From contig CALDOI010000195.1 of NCBI GenBank assembly GCA_937912115.1, positions 1 to 62,633 on the forward strand: DNA of 62,633 bases, read 5' to 3'. A program made the position numbers and the translations under genes. The notes under the pieces are model-generated. The model was not told the DNA's origin and did no database searches. It worked only from the letters and a program-made list of their open reading frames with translations. Source of the DNA: an uncultured Bacteroidota bacterium (lineage in GTDB: Bacteria; Bacteroidota; Bacteroidia; Bacteroidales; F082). Below are positions 35,213 through 43,618 of the stretch, in pieces (positions within the stretch are counted from its first letter, which is position 1; every line of letters starts with the position of its first letter).

Positions 35213-37324
35213 TTACAATTTTATTATTTTTCTGGTAATAGTTTCATTGGCAATGTTAAACTTAAGGTAGTATGTGCCTTTTTGAATATCATTAATATTA
35301 AGCGTGTGCTTTTGATTGCCCGGAGATTGTATTCCTAAATCAAATTCCATTACTTTTTGTCCTATAATGGAGAATAATTCAACATAAGCTTTTTCGGATT
35401 GTTGTATTGTAAACTGTAGATTAATCTGATCATTGGTTGGATTGGGATAAATCACAATATTTTCAAGTGCTGTATTATCTTCAATTCCTAAGAATTGCCC
35501 ATAAAAAGCCGACCAGCCATGACTTCTTACACTACTGTTTGTAGCAAATAGTAATAACATACTACCACTTGGTGATGATACAGGTGTGGGTGGTTCATCA
35601 TAATAGCCACTGTATTGAGCCAGAACTTCCTGAGATTGTGGATCAATAATTCGTAAATAATCATTTTCAGCTTCAGTATCGAAATAATCGAAGTAAAGGG
35701 TTAATGTACTATCACAGCCTTCTGGTTGTAAATACCACATACATGTTCTGCTATTATTATAGTAAAATTTGCCACTTCCATCATCAAAACGAAATATGGA
35801 ATCGGTAACTAAATCCTGGCCTGAACAAAATATGGGAATCTTAGAACTATAATTGATATAAAAACCAGGGCCGGTATTTTGTTCATTGCTTGTAAATTCT
35901 ACATATAATTGATTACCTAATGAAACAATGGGGTCGGGAATATTATCTCCTGTAATTTCAGCAAGTATAGTTGCACTATTGTTCATCCCATCATAAATTC
36001 TTAGATAATCACCCTCACCCAATTGGCTACGAACAACATTAAGGGTAATACTTGTCACTGAATCCATTTCATTTTGAGGGTCGATTAGCCATGAAGCAAA
36101 GGTGTTATTAAGATAATTTTTAACAGGTCCGCTGCCATCGGTTATGCTGCCTTCAAATCTAAAGCAAGTATCAGCACCTGATGCATAACTAGGATATTCA
36201 AAACTAACTGTATCGGGATAAAAGTTGATTCCAAGAAATTGGTTTTCATTAAATCCTTGCAAGTTATCAAGAGTATAATAACCGTTAGATGAACCTCCCC
36301 AGCCCCAATTCATATGGAAATATGATGTGTCCTGATAGCCATCACAAACCCACATATGTCCAGTTGAGCTATCAGGGGTAAATCCTATATAGCCCACAGG
36401 ATAATTAAAATCAAGTTGTTCGAGAAGTATGTTTCTCCATTCCGTATTTGTATAGAAGTCATGTCTTAACGAATCATAATCAAGTGAAATGTTAAAATAT
36501 GGCTCTACTTGTTCAGGATAACCCATAGCTCCCGAGGAAGTTGGTCCATAATTCATGTCCAATGCAACTCCCATCTGGTACATAAGTTCGCCAATGGCTG
36601 TATTTGACGTTTTTGGGTCATCGCACATTTCATCCCATCTATAATAGGTATTTTCAAAATCAGCACATAATTCTCCATAAACAGGATGTTCATAGCAATG
36701 GAAGCCCGAACCGCGCCAAGGGAATCTCCAGTAATAAAGCATTTGAGCATAAGCGGTTGCCACACATCCTGTTAATGCCTGGCCACCAACACCTTTAGGA
36801 CAGGATATATTATAAGGCCACCCCTGATCCCATAGTGTTGTTAATAATGGTTCAATTTCCCTATCCTTTGTTGGGTAACTAAGAATGTTAATATCATTGG
36901 TTGAGTAATGAGTCCATTTTTCAGAAACTTCCATATTGGGGACAAGTTTATTCTCTCTCGCATAAATTACCTGATCAGCATATTGCTTTAACCACCACTT
37001 TACATTTGGTGGTTGATTATGAGTAACGTAGTTATGTTTAAATGAGTAACCAATTACAGGAGCAAGGCAATCATCGGCAGGAACTATAACAAAACCACCA
37101 TTGGTAAAACTAACAACGTAATAGTAGGTTTCATTGTCTTGCTTCTCAGAAAAGATGTTTGAAATTTGAAGGTTCTTAAAATCTATTGCCCCTTCATATC
37201 GGTTATATTTTTCAAAATAGAAGTTGGTAGCAACTTTTTGTGCTTTTTCAAGGGGAACATTTTCGGCTGCCAAAGTAAGGCCAAATATTAGAGTTAAGAA
37301 TAAAAGTAAAGATTTTGTTTTCAT
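35213..37324 (-). CDS. C10 family (streptopain-like) cysteine protease, T9SS-exported
   Basis: 703 residues: signal peptide, Spi/propeptide domain (about 20-110, ENVPLEKAQKVATNFYFEKYN), peptidase C10 domain with C187 in GGQALTGCVATAYAQ and H323 in GHMWVCDGY followed by YFHMNWGWGGSSNGYYTL. Two CUB-like domains follow (about 385-485 and 495-605, FRFEGSITDGSGPVKNY, RFDDGSGKFYYNN). A C-terminal T9SS type A sorting domain ends the protein (IVIYPNPTNDQINL ... TITRKIIKL). It is expected to be processed and secreted, degrading proteins outside the cell. Relatives include SpeB, interpain and the Bacteroides Bfp proteases. Confidence 0.9.
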   Translation of the reverse strand: MKTKSLLLFLTLIFGLTLAAENVPLEKAQKVATNFYFEKYNRYEGAIDFKNLQISNIFSEKQDNETYYYVVSFTNGGFVIVPADDCLAPVIGYSFKHNYVTHNQPPNVKWWLKQYADQVIYARENKLVPNMEVSEKWTHYSTNDINILSYPTKDREIEPLLTTLWDQGWPYNISCPKGVGGQALTGCVATAYAQMLYYWRFPWRGSGFHCYEHPVYGELCADFENTYYRWDEMCDDPKTSNTAIGELMYQMGVALDMNYGPTSSGAMGYPEQVEPYFNISLDYDSLRHDFYTNTEWRNILLEQLDFNYPVGYIGFTPDSSTGHMWVCDGYQDTSYFHMNWGWGGSSNGYYTLDNLQGFNENQFLGINFYPDTVSFEYPSYASGADTCFRFEGSITDGSGPVKNYLNNTFASWLIDPQNEMDSVTSITLNVVRSQLGEGDYLRIYDGMNNSATILAEITGDNIPDPIVSLGNQLYVEFTSNEQNTGPGFYINYSSKIPIFCSGQDLVTDSIFRFDDGSGKFYYNNSRTCMWYLQPEGCDSTLTLYFDYFDTEAENDYLRIIDPQSQEVLAQYSGYYDEPPTPVSSPSGSMLLLFATNSSVRSHGWSAFYGQFLGIEDNTALENIVIYPNPTNDQINLQFTIQQSEKAYVELFSIIGQKVMEFDLGIQSPGNQKHTLNINDIQKGTYYLKFNIANETITRKIIKL

Positions 37325-37467
37325 GGCTTCTGACTATTAATTAATATGATTTTTAAGCATTGTAAAGGTACTATGCTGAAAATGGGAAAATGAGTTAGAT
37401 TTATAAACGCCAGGAATTAACTTATGAACGCTGGAGTTTTTCTTTTTATCGTAAAAGAAGTTCTGAT

Positions 37468-37530
37468 TGTCTTAAGCATAGAAAAGGATATCATAGTCAA
37501 TAGAGATACTTCGCTGTGCTCAGTATGACA
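37468..37530. repeat. Degenerate copy of the dispersed TGTCATTCTGA palindromic repeat
   Basis: The right half (37503-37530) reads close to the two better copies at 46183-46257 and 54755-54824 (ACTTCGCTGTGCTCAGTATGACA). The left half is eroded. Confidence 0.5.
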
Positions 37531-37566
37531 AAAACTATATTTGAGCCCTAAGATCTTCCTAAATAT

Positions 37567-37595
37567 GCTCTTCCGAATTTACAATCAGGAAGAGC
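37567..37595. repeat. Perfect 8-bp inverted repeat
   Basis: GCTCTTCC (37567-37574) and GGAAGAGC (37588-37595) with a 13-base loop, just beyond the end of the YkvA-like gene. No T-run follows on either strand, so it is not a standard terminator. Confidence 0.35.
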
Positions 37596-37617
37596 GAGGA
37601 AAATCAGAATAGCGGTA

Positions 37618-38001
37618 CTACTTCTCAACTAACTCGGCATCTTCAGCTTCATTATCGATCCACTTGCCCATTTTCACTTTAGCCCTATCCTTAACTTCCG
37701 GAGTAATATACTCGCTTGCGTTACTTACTACATAAGTTAAAAATGCAATATCATCTGTAAAGCCAATAATCGGTAGTATATCTGCAACTAAATCGGTGGG
37801 TAGTATTAAATATCCAATAGCAGCCATAAAAACTATTCTAACTTTCATGGGAATTCTCGAGTCGCTAATAAGAGTCACCATTATTAGTACATATAGCACC
37901 ACTTGTGAACCTATTTTTTTTCCCGCCACTTTAAGCATCGAAAATAGTTCCGATTCATCATAATGTTCTATATATTGCTTTATGTTCTTAATTAACTTCA
38001 T
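37618..38001 (-). CDS. DUF1232 (YkvA family) membrane protein
   Basis: 127 residues. The DUF1232 core is visible at about 55-95: IPMKVRIVFMAAIGYLILPTDLVADILPIIGFTDDIAFLTYVV, with the PxDLxxDxxPxxGxxDD motif. It is a small inner-membrane-associated protein of unknown function. It is preceded on the same strand by the IPExxxVDY protein after a 64-base gap. Confidence 0.85.
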   Translation of the reverse strand: MKLIKNIKQYIEHYDESELFSMLKVAGKKIGSQVVLYVLIMVTLISDSRIPMKVRIVFMAAIGYLILPTDLVADILPIIGFTDDIAFLTYVVSNASEYITPEVKDRAKVKMGKWIDNEAEDAELVEK

Positions 38002-38065
38002 CTACCCTTTAAACGAAATATGGTGTTTTTTGTTTCTTTAAAAGAAATATTATTTGATACTTCTA

Positions 38066-38539
38066 TTATCCCTTGCGCTTCTTGATAACTTCTAATTCAT
38101 GAAGTTCAATCGACTCAAGGAGCAAATCCATATCTTTTGTAATCCCCATATTCAAATCAAAAACAGCAGTAATATTAGGTATCTTTCTCAAACCATTTGC
38201 ATAAACTTTTACACTATCGATACTGATAGGGCTCTTAATTAATAAAAAATAATCAACTATTTTTTGTGATGGAATTAAAAGTCGACTCGCATCTTTATTT
38301 CCTATTAAATAGTATGTTGTTCTGCTTATCATGTCATAATAATAATACCATGAAAAGCTATTTTCTGTATCTGTAGTTGTTGCAAAAATCAAATCTTCAT
38401 ACTTGATAAAATCGAACTTTAAATCACTATTTATATGATAACAAAGAGTATAATCCGTTAAGTGGCTTACAATGGCTAGCATCTGGTAATCCTCGAAATA
38501 GTTAATATTCTTCAACCGCTTTTTCGACATTCTCATCAA
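38066..38539 (-). CDS. IPExxxVDY family protein
   Basis: 157 residues, soluble. The diagnostic stretch is seen as LLIPSQKIVDYFLLIKS at about residue 95, and WYYYYDMISRTTYYLIGNK lies before it. This family is restricted to Bacteroidota and has no known function. The start could be MMRMSKK or the inner MSKK. It is the farthest upstream gene of the minus-strand group that ends with the YkvA-like gene. Confidence 0.75.
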   Translation of the reverse strand: MMRMSKKRLKNINYFEDYQMLAIVSHLTDYTLCYHINSDLKFDFIKYEDLIFATTTDTENSFSWYYYYDMISRTTYYLIGNKDASRLLIPSQKIVDYFLLIKSPISIDSVKVYANGLRKIPNITAVFDLNMGITKDMDLLLESIELHELEVIKKRKG

Positions 38540-38582
38540 TTTTAAAACAAAAGTAATGAATAAATGGATTAGAGGGGGTTGG

Positions 38583-38657
38583 CATGGTTGTCGTTGTTGT
38601 CATGGTTATCGTTGTTGTTTTACCCAAATAACCCGACAACTTGATAACCCGACAACC
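38583..38657. repeat. Tandem and inverted GGTTGTC/GACAACC repeats
   Basis: Two 18-bp units (38583-38600 and 38601-38618) differ at one base. They are followed by two 13-bp units ATAACCCGACAAC (38628-38640 and 38644-38656). The second set is complementary to the first (GGTTGTCG at 38586-38593 with CGACAACC at 38650-38657), so the tract can fold into a long imperfect hairpin. Confidence 0.6.
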
Positions 38658-38740
38658 CTTTTACAACTTCCCACCCCTCCACTCACCGAAAAAATCACGC
38701 CATTCACCTAATAATGGTTTACGGGGATTACTTTGCTCCA

Positions 38741-38748
38741 TATTTTTG
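38741..38748 (+). promoter_or_regulatory. -7 promoter element of the small acidic protein gene
   Basis: TATTTTTG, an exact TAnnTTTG match 32 bases before the ATG at 38780. The -33 position has TTT instead of TTG at a 20-base spacing. Confidence 0.4.
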
Positions 38749-38779
38749 CCAATAAATAATAACAACAAAATCTAAGACG

Positions 38780-39088
38780 ATGAAATCAAGATTCATAAAT
38801 ATCACAATGATTGTTTCACTAGTAGTTCTAATATCACTTCATTTAAACGCTACCATACTATTTTATACAGGAAGCTTAACCAATAATGATATTTACAATA
38901 ATTCGGAAATAATAGTAGCAAACGAAATAATTGCCGATGCATTTGAAGCTGTGTTTGAAATGGAAGAAGAAACTTACATAGATGATATTCCATTCGATAC
39001 AGAAGCATTATCGGATAAACTAAATTACGAAAAAGCAATTGCTGTAGAGTTTAACTTTGACGAAGAAGAATATATTGACGATATATAA
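38780..39088 (+). CDS. Small exported acidic protein with YIDDI motifs
   Basis: 102 residues. A signal peptide or anchor (about 1-25) is followed by a very acidic tail with two copies of EEE(T)YIDDI, at residues 62-70 (continuing PFDTEAL) and 95-102. The second copy stops at the point where PF would follow. Similar YIDDIPFDT motifs occur in small Bacteroidota proteins of unknown function. No enzyme signature is visible. It lies alone, 234 bases before the ABC/RND locus. Confidence 0.6.
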   Translation: MKSRFINITMIVSLVVLISLHLNATILFYTGSLTNNDIYNNSEIIVANEIIADAFEAVFEMEEETYIDDIPFDTEALSDKLNYEKAIAVEFNFDEEEYIDDI

Positions 39089-39322
39089 TTCGAAATAAAT
39101 ACTTTTTTAATTGAGGAATATAATCAAAAATTTCTTGTCTAATTATTGGCTCATAATAAATTATTAATTATAGCACAAAGTAACCTATTTCAAAAATTTA
39201 TGTCAAATAAAAATTAAGATGAAAGTATTGTTGAAAATTATCAAGTAATGCACAACAAAGTATATCAAAAAGAAGTTTTATATTGTGACCACAAATAACC
39301 AAATTCTCATAAACGCAACCGG

Positions 39323-40207
39323 ATGAAAATATCTATACAAAACCTAAACAAAGTATATGATAATGGAAAACAAGCCTTAAGCGATGTTAATTTGGAAATT
39401 GAAAGTGGCATGTTCGGTTTGTTGGGGCCAAATGGAGCAGGGAAATCAACATTAATGCGAATACTGGTTACTCTCATGAAACCTACAAATGGCAATGTGC
39501 TAATTGATGGGTTAGACATCAGTAAAAACCGAAAGGAAATTAGAGATATCCTGGGATACCTACCTCAGGATTTTAGGTTTTTTACAAAACTTAAAACATG
39601 GGAGTTTTTAGATTATGCTGCACGGCTTTCCGGAATAAAAAACAAAAAAGAGAGATTACAAAAAGTTGATATGTGGCTCGAAAAAGTAGGCCTTTTCGAC
39701 GCTCGTGAACGTAATGCCGACAAGCTATCAGGCGGAATGAAACGCCGGCTGGGCATTGCCCAGGCACTAATTGGCGATCCAAAACTACTCGTGGTTGATG
39801 AGCCAACAACAGGCCTGGATCCCGAAGAACGAATTAGATTCCGAAACATCCTTTCTGATATTAGTCGTCATGATGCAATTATAATATTATCCACACATAT
39901 TGTTGGTGATATTTCGAGTATTTGTCAAAGTATGACATTGCTCGATGATGGTTTTTTAAGTTTTAGTGGTTCACCCGAAGAGCTTATTGAAAAATCGAGA
40001 GGCCATGTTTGGCAAATCAACACATCAGGAACTGATTACGATATATTAAAAAATACATATCCCGTTATATCTACAATACCTACTGACGATGGCTGGGATG
40101 TGCAGTTTGTAGCCGACAGTATTAGCAACTCAAATGCAATACAAATTGAACCAACTCTTGAGCATGCATATGTTTATTTTATGGAGTATATGAGTAACAA
40201 AAACTAG
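39323..40207 (+). CDS. ABC transporter ATP-binding protein (stand-alone)
   Basis: 294 residues. Walker A GPNGAGKST (K41), Q-loop GYLPQDF, signature LSGGMKRR, Walker B LLVVDEPTTGLDP and the switch histidine in LSTHIVGD are all intact. The tail of about 80 residues beyond the NBD is variable. It is the ATPase for the permease encoded 55 bases downstream. It closely resembles the ATPase domain fused to the RND pump at 49961-54676, sharing GMFGLLGPNGAGKSTLMRI and ERIRFRN, so the two are paralogues. It opens the composite ABC/RND locus. Confidence 0.93.
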   Translation: MKISIQNLNKVYDNGKQALSDVNLEIESGMFGLLGPNGAGKSTLMRILVTLMKPTNGNVLIDGLDISKNRKEIRDILGYLPQDFRFFTKLKTWEFLDYAARLSGIKNKKERLQKVDMWLEKVGLFDARERNADKLSGGMKRRLGIAQALIGDPKLLVVDEPTTGLDPEERIRFRNILSDISRHDAIIILSTHIVGDISSICQSMTLLDDGFLSFSGSPEELIEKSRGHVWQINTSGTDYDILKNTYPVISTIPTDDGWDVQFVADSISNSNAIQIEPTLEHAYVYFMEYMSNKN

Positions 40208-40262
40208 ATTGAGAATGAATCTGTGGCTATTAAATAATCAAATGACTAATAATATTTAATAA

Positions 40263-43200
40263 ATGATCTCTATTCATAAAATACTAACAATTGGTCTTTA
40301 CGAGATGCGTACATTGTTGCGTAGTTGGTTTTTTAGAATTTTTGCCGGACTATCAGTACTCTTTATCGGTATTTTCAATATTGCCGCAAATATTACCAAT
40401 AGCGGTGCCCCATTTATATATCGCGCCTTACCTGCATCGCTGCCTTATACCAACCTGCTAATTCTAAACTTAGGACAGGCGATAGTTGCCGTTTTTCTTG
40501 CCTCGGAATTTTTAAAACAGGACAAAAAAAATGATACTGTGGAGGTTATTTATGCCAGGTCGATGACCAATGCAGAATATATTCTAGGTAAAGCGTTTGG
40601 AATACTATCTGTGTTTTTCATTCTAAACATTATCATTCTTGTAATGGGAATAGGTTTTTCATTCTTAAGTGGTGATGCAACACAGGGAGTACTTGAGTAT
40701 TTTTACTACCCATTACTTATAAGTTTACCAACGCTGATTTATATACTCGGTTTATCATTTTTCATAATGATAATGACCAAAAATCAGGCAATTACATTTA
40801 TTCTACTCTTGGGGTATATAGCAGTATCCATCTTTTATCTTGACAAGAAATTCTATCAGGTATTTGACTTTATCGCATATCAGGTACCGATGATGAATTC
40901 TACCATTGGTGGTTTTGGAGATTTTAATGAAATACTAATTCACAGAGGTATATATTTATTTATCGGACTTGCTTTAATCTTTTTTACAATAACTCGTCTC
41001 GATAGATTACCACAATCCCGAAGATTCAAGTATTTGCCAATTTTGCTTTCCACAATCTTTTTGGTTGCCGGGGTCTATACAGCCTACTTGTATGTGAATA
41101 ATAAAAAAGATATTATCAGTTTCAAAAAAGAGCTAATTAGTTTAAATAACCAGTATTTAAATTATCCAAGAGCAACTGTAGATTCCTGTAACATTGATTT
41201 GACACACAAGAATGATATAATTGAAGCAGAAGCCACTTTAGTAATATCAAATAATAATTTGGAAATTCTTGACACTGTTATACTAAGTCTTAATCCATCG
41301 TTGGATATTGTTGAATCAAAAATTAACAACAGCATTGTTTCAATAATACGGGAGAAGCAAATAATAAAAATAATTATCCCGGGAGGCTTGTTACCATCAA
41401 AAACCACATGTCTAACTTTAAAGTATCAGGGTACAATTAACGAGAACACCTGCTTTTTGGATCAGAATCTAGAAGAATATAAGGACAATTTTTCATTTGA
41501 GATTTTCAGAATTAAAAAGCGTTACTCATACCTCAACGATAAATTTGTTCTGCTAACTCGCGATGCTCTTTGGTATCCCATTTCAGGTGTTGGGTTTTCA
41601 TCCATAAGCCCGGCAAGTTATTCACCCGATTTTACAAATTACTCACTTAATGTAACCACCCATCCTGATCTACAGGCAATATCACAGGGAACAATGAGTA
41701 ATCCTGATGCTGGTGTTTTTGAGTTTAATACCGATGTTCCACTACCACAAATTAGCTTGCTGATAGGTAATTATATAAACTACAGTATTAATGTTGATTC
41801 CATTGATTATAGCATATATACATTACAGGGTAATGATTATTATTTGGAGTATTTTACAGATATAACAGACAGTCTTCCGGGCGTTATTCGTGAACTAAAA
41901 AACGAATATGAAACTCAAATTGGATTTCAATATCCATTTAAACGTTTTTCTCTGGCAGAGGTTCCCATTCAATTTGACTTAAGTAAACATATTTGGTCGT
42001 TAACAAGCGATGCTGTACAGCCCGAACTCACCTTTTACACAGAAAAAGGCGTTGTGCTTGAAGAAACTGATTTTAAAAAGAGGAAAAAGAGAACCGAAAG
42101 GAACATGAACAGGAATAAAGAGGAGGTAAGTCCTACCGAATTACAATCCCGTATTTTCAAGCGATTTACCCGGGGCAACTTTATGGCAAATCATACTGAA
42201 AGGTATATGTTTAGGGATAAAATGGACCGTAATACTCTTTCTCTGTTTCCAAACTACTATACATTTGTTACTTCTCTTGATTCCAAAAAATGGCCTGCCC
42301 TTAATTTATCACTACAAGCATATTTAAAAGACAGGTATTCAAATCCTATTTCATCATATCGCTGGTTTTTTACCGATCTCAGCAAAAGCGAACGTATAAA
42401 TCTTGAATTAAAAGAATCATCGTTAGCAAACTATTCAAAGCTAACCAATACCGATGAAAATGATGATGACGTAGTTACGCTTTATGATTTGATAATTGCA
42501 AAAGGCGATTATTTGTTTTCTGTTTTCAGGGCTCGTTATGGTGATGTAGATTTTAATTCGTTTCTTGACGAATTTATCGCTAACCACAAACATGAAAATT
42601 TCACCCTTGAAATCTTCGATTCAGCCATGCAAAGCAAATTTGGTGAATCTGTAATTGATGAGGTTAATAATTGGTACTATGGTCAGGAGCTACCGGGTTT
42701 CTTATTAAAAGATTTGGAAACATATAAGGTTAGAGTTGACGAATACACAAAATATCAAATCAAGTTTAAGATTACTAATCCCGAAAAGGCCGATGGAATA
42801 GTAACCATCAATATTGATTTATTCGACCCTAATAGTCAGCAAAACAATAGTGATGATCCGCCAGATTTTTCAAAGAAAATATATCTGCCCGCAGGCACAG
42901 CCAAGGAAATTGGATTTGTTTTTGCCACCGAACCGGTGAGGATGAATTTATTCACACATATCTCTCTCAATATGCCAAACAACCTAATCTACGATTTTGG
43001 AGGATTTAGTGAGACCAGGAAAGCTGATGTTTTTGATGGTATACAGGATTGTGAAGTGTTTGACAATGTTTTGGTTGATGGCGAATTAATTGTTGACAAT
43101 GAGGATAGTTTATTCAGCTATTATCACGATAGTAAAGTAAGTTATTTGAAAAGCCTTGTAGATGCCAACAAAGATCCGGGTTACGAATATTCAGGTATTA

Positions 43201-43601
43201 GATTCTGGAACCCTCCTGCCGACTGGCGCAAAGTATTACGATCGGGTTTTTACGGTAAATATGTGCGGTCGGCTGTTTACACACGAAGTGGTCACGACGA
43301 AAGAACTGCAACATGGAATGCACCAATCGATCACAATGCATATTATGATGTTTATTGTCATGTTGAAAAAATAAATATTAATACTCGCAGGAATAGAGAT
43401 AATAAAAAGGCTGACTATAATTTCAGTGTTTATCATGAAGGAGGAGTAGAAAATATCAACCTTACAGATGGTGATATGGAAAATGGATGGAATTATCTTG
43501 GCACATATTTTATAACTCCCGAAACAGGAAAGGTTGAATTAAGTAATAAATCAGTTGGATCAATGGTTTTTGCTGATGCAATTAAATGGGTAGAAAATTA
43601 A
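40263..43601 (+). CDS. Giant ABC-2 permease with degenerate M1-peptidase-like region and golvesin-like C-terminus
   Basis: 1112 residues. The N-terminal about 280 residues hold six or seven helices like an ABC-2 permease (TLLRSWFFRIFAGLSVLFIG, ASEFLKQDKKNDTVEVIYARSMTNAEYILGK). The region from about 290 to 850 resembles the M1 aminopeptidase fold of known permease/M1 fusions (YPFKRFSLAEVPIQF), but no HExxH zinc motif is present. The last about 135 residues (RSGFYGKYVRSAVYTRSGHDERTATWNAP ... GSMVFADAIKWVEN) match golvesin/xanthan-lyase C-terminal-like carbohydrate-binding domains. It is the likely partner of the ATPase upstream. I infer an exporter with an extracytoplasmic binding module; the substrate is unknown. 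Confidence 0.75.
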   Translation: MISIHKILTIGLYEMRTLLRSWFFRIFAGLSVLFIGIFNIAANITNSGAPFIYRALPASLPYTNLLILNLGQAIVAVFLASEFLKQDKKNDTVEVIYARSMTNAEYILGKAFGILSVFFILNIIILVMGIGFSFLSGDATQGVLEYFYYPLLISLPTLIYILGLSFFIMIMTKNQAITFILLLGYIAVSIFYLDKKFYQVFDFIAYQVPMMNSTIGGFGDFNEILIHRGIYLFIGLALIFFTITRLDRLPQSRRFKYLPILLSTIFLVAGVYTAYLYVNNKKDIISFKKELISLNNQYLNYPRATVDSCNIDLTHKNDIIEAEATLVISNNNLEILDTVILSLNPSLDIVESKINNSIVSIIREKQIIKIIIPGGLLPSKTTCLTLKYQGTINENTCFLDQNLEEYKDNFSFEIFRIKKRYSYLNDKFVLLTRDALWYPISGVGFSSISPASYSPDFTNYSLNVTTHPDLQAISQGTMSNPDAGVFEFNTDVPLPQISLLIGNYINYSINVDSIDYSIYTLQGNDYYLEYFTDITDSLPGVIRELKNEYETQIGFQYPFKRFSLAEVPIQFDLSKHIWSLTSDAVQPELTFYTEKGVVLEETDFKKRKKRTERNMNRNKEEVSPTELQSRIFKRFTRGNFMANHTERYMFRDKMDRNTLSLFPNYYTFVTSLDSKKWPALNLSLQAYLKDRYSNPISSYRWFFTDLSKSERINLELKESSLANYSKLTNTDENDDDVVTLYDLIIAKGDYLFSVFRARYGDVDFNSFLDEFIANHKHENFTLEIFDSAMQSKFGESVIDEVNNWYYGQELPGFLLKDLETYKVRVDEYTKYQIKFKITNPEKADGIVTINIDLFDPNSQQNNSDDPPDFSKKIYLPAGTAKEIGFVFATEPVRMNLFTHISLNMPNNLIYDFGGFSETRKADVFDGIQDCEVFDNVLVDGELIVDNEDSLFSYYHDSKVSYLKSLVDANKDPGYEYSGIRFWNPPADWRKVLRSGFYGKYVRSAVYTRSGHDERTATWNAPIDHNAYYDVYCHVEKININTRRNRDNKKADYNFSVYHEGGVENINLTDGDMENGWNYLGTYFITPETGKVELSNKSVGSMVFADAIKWVEN

Positions 43602-43618
43602 ATTATAAATAAGAAGAG

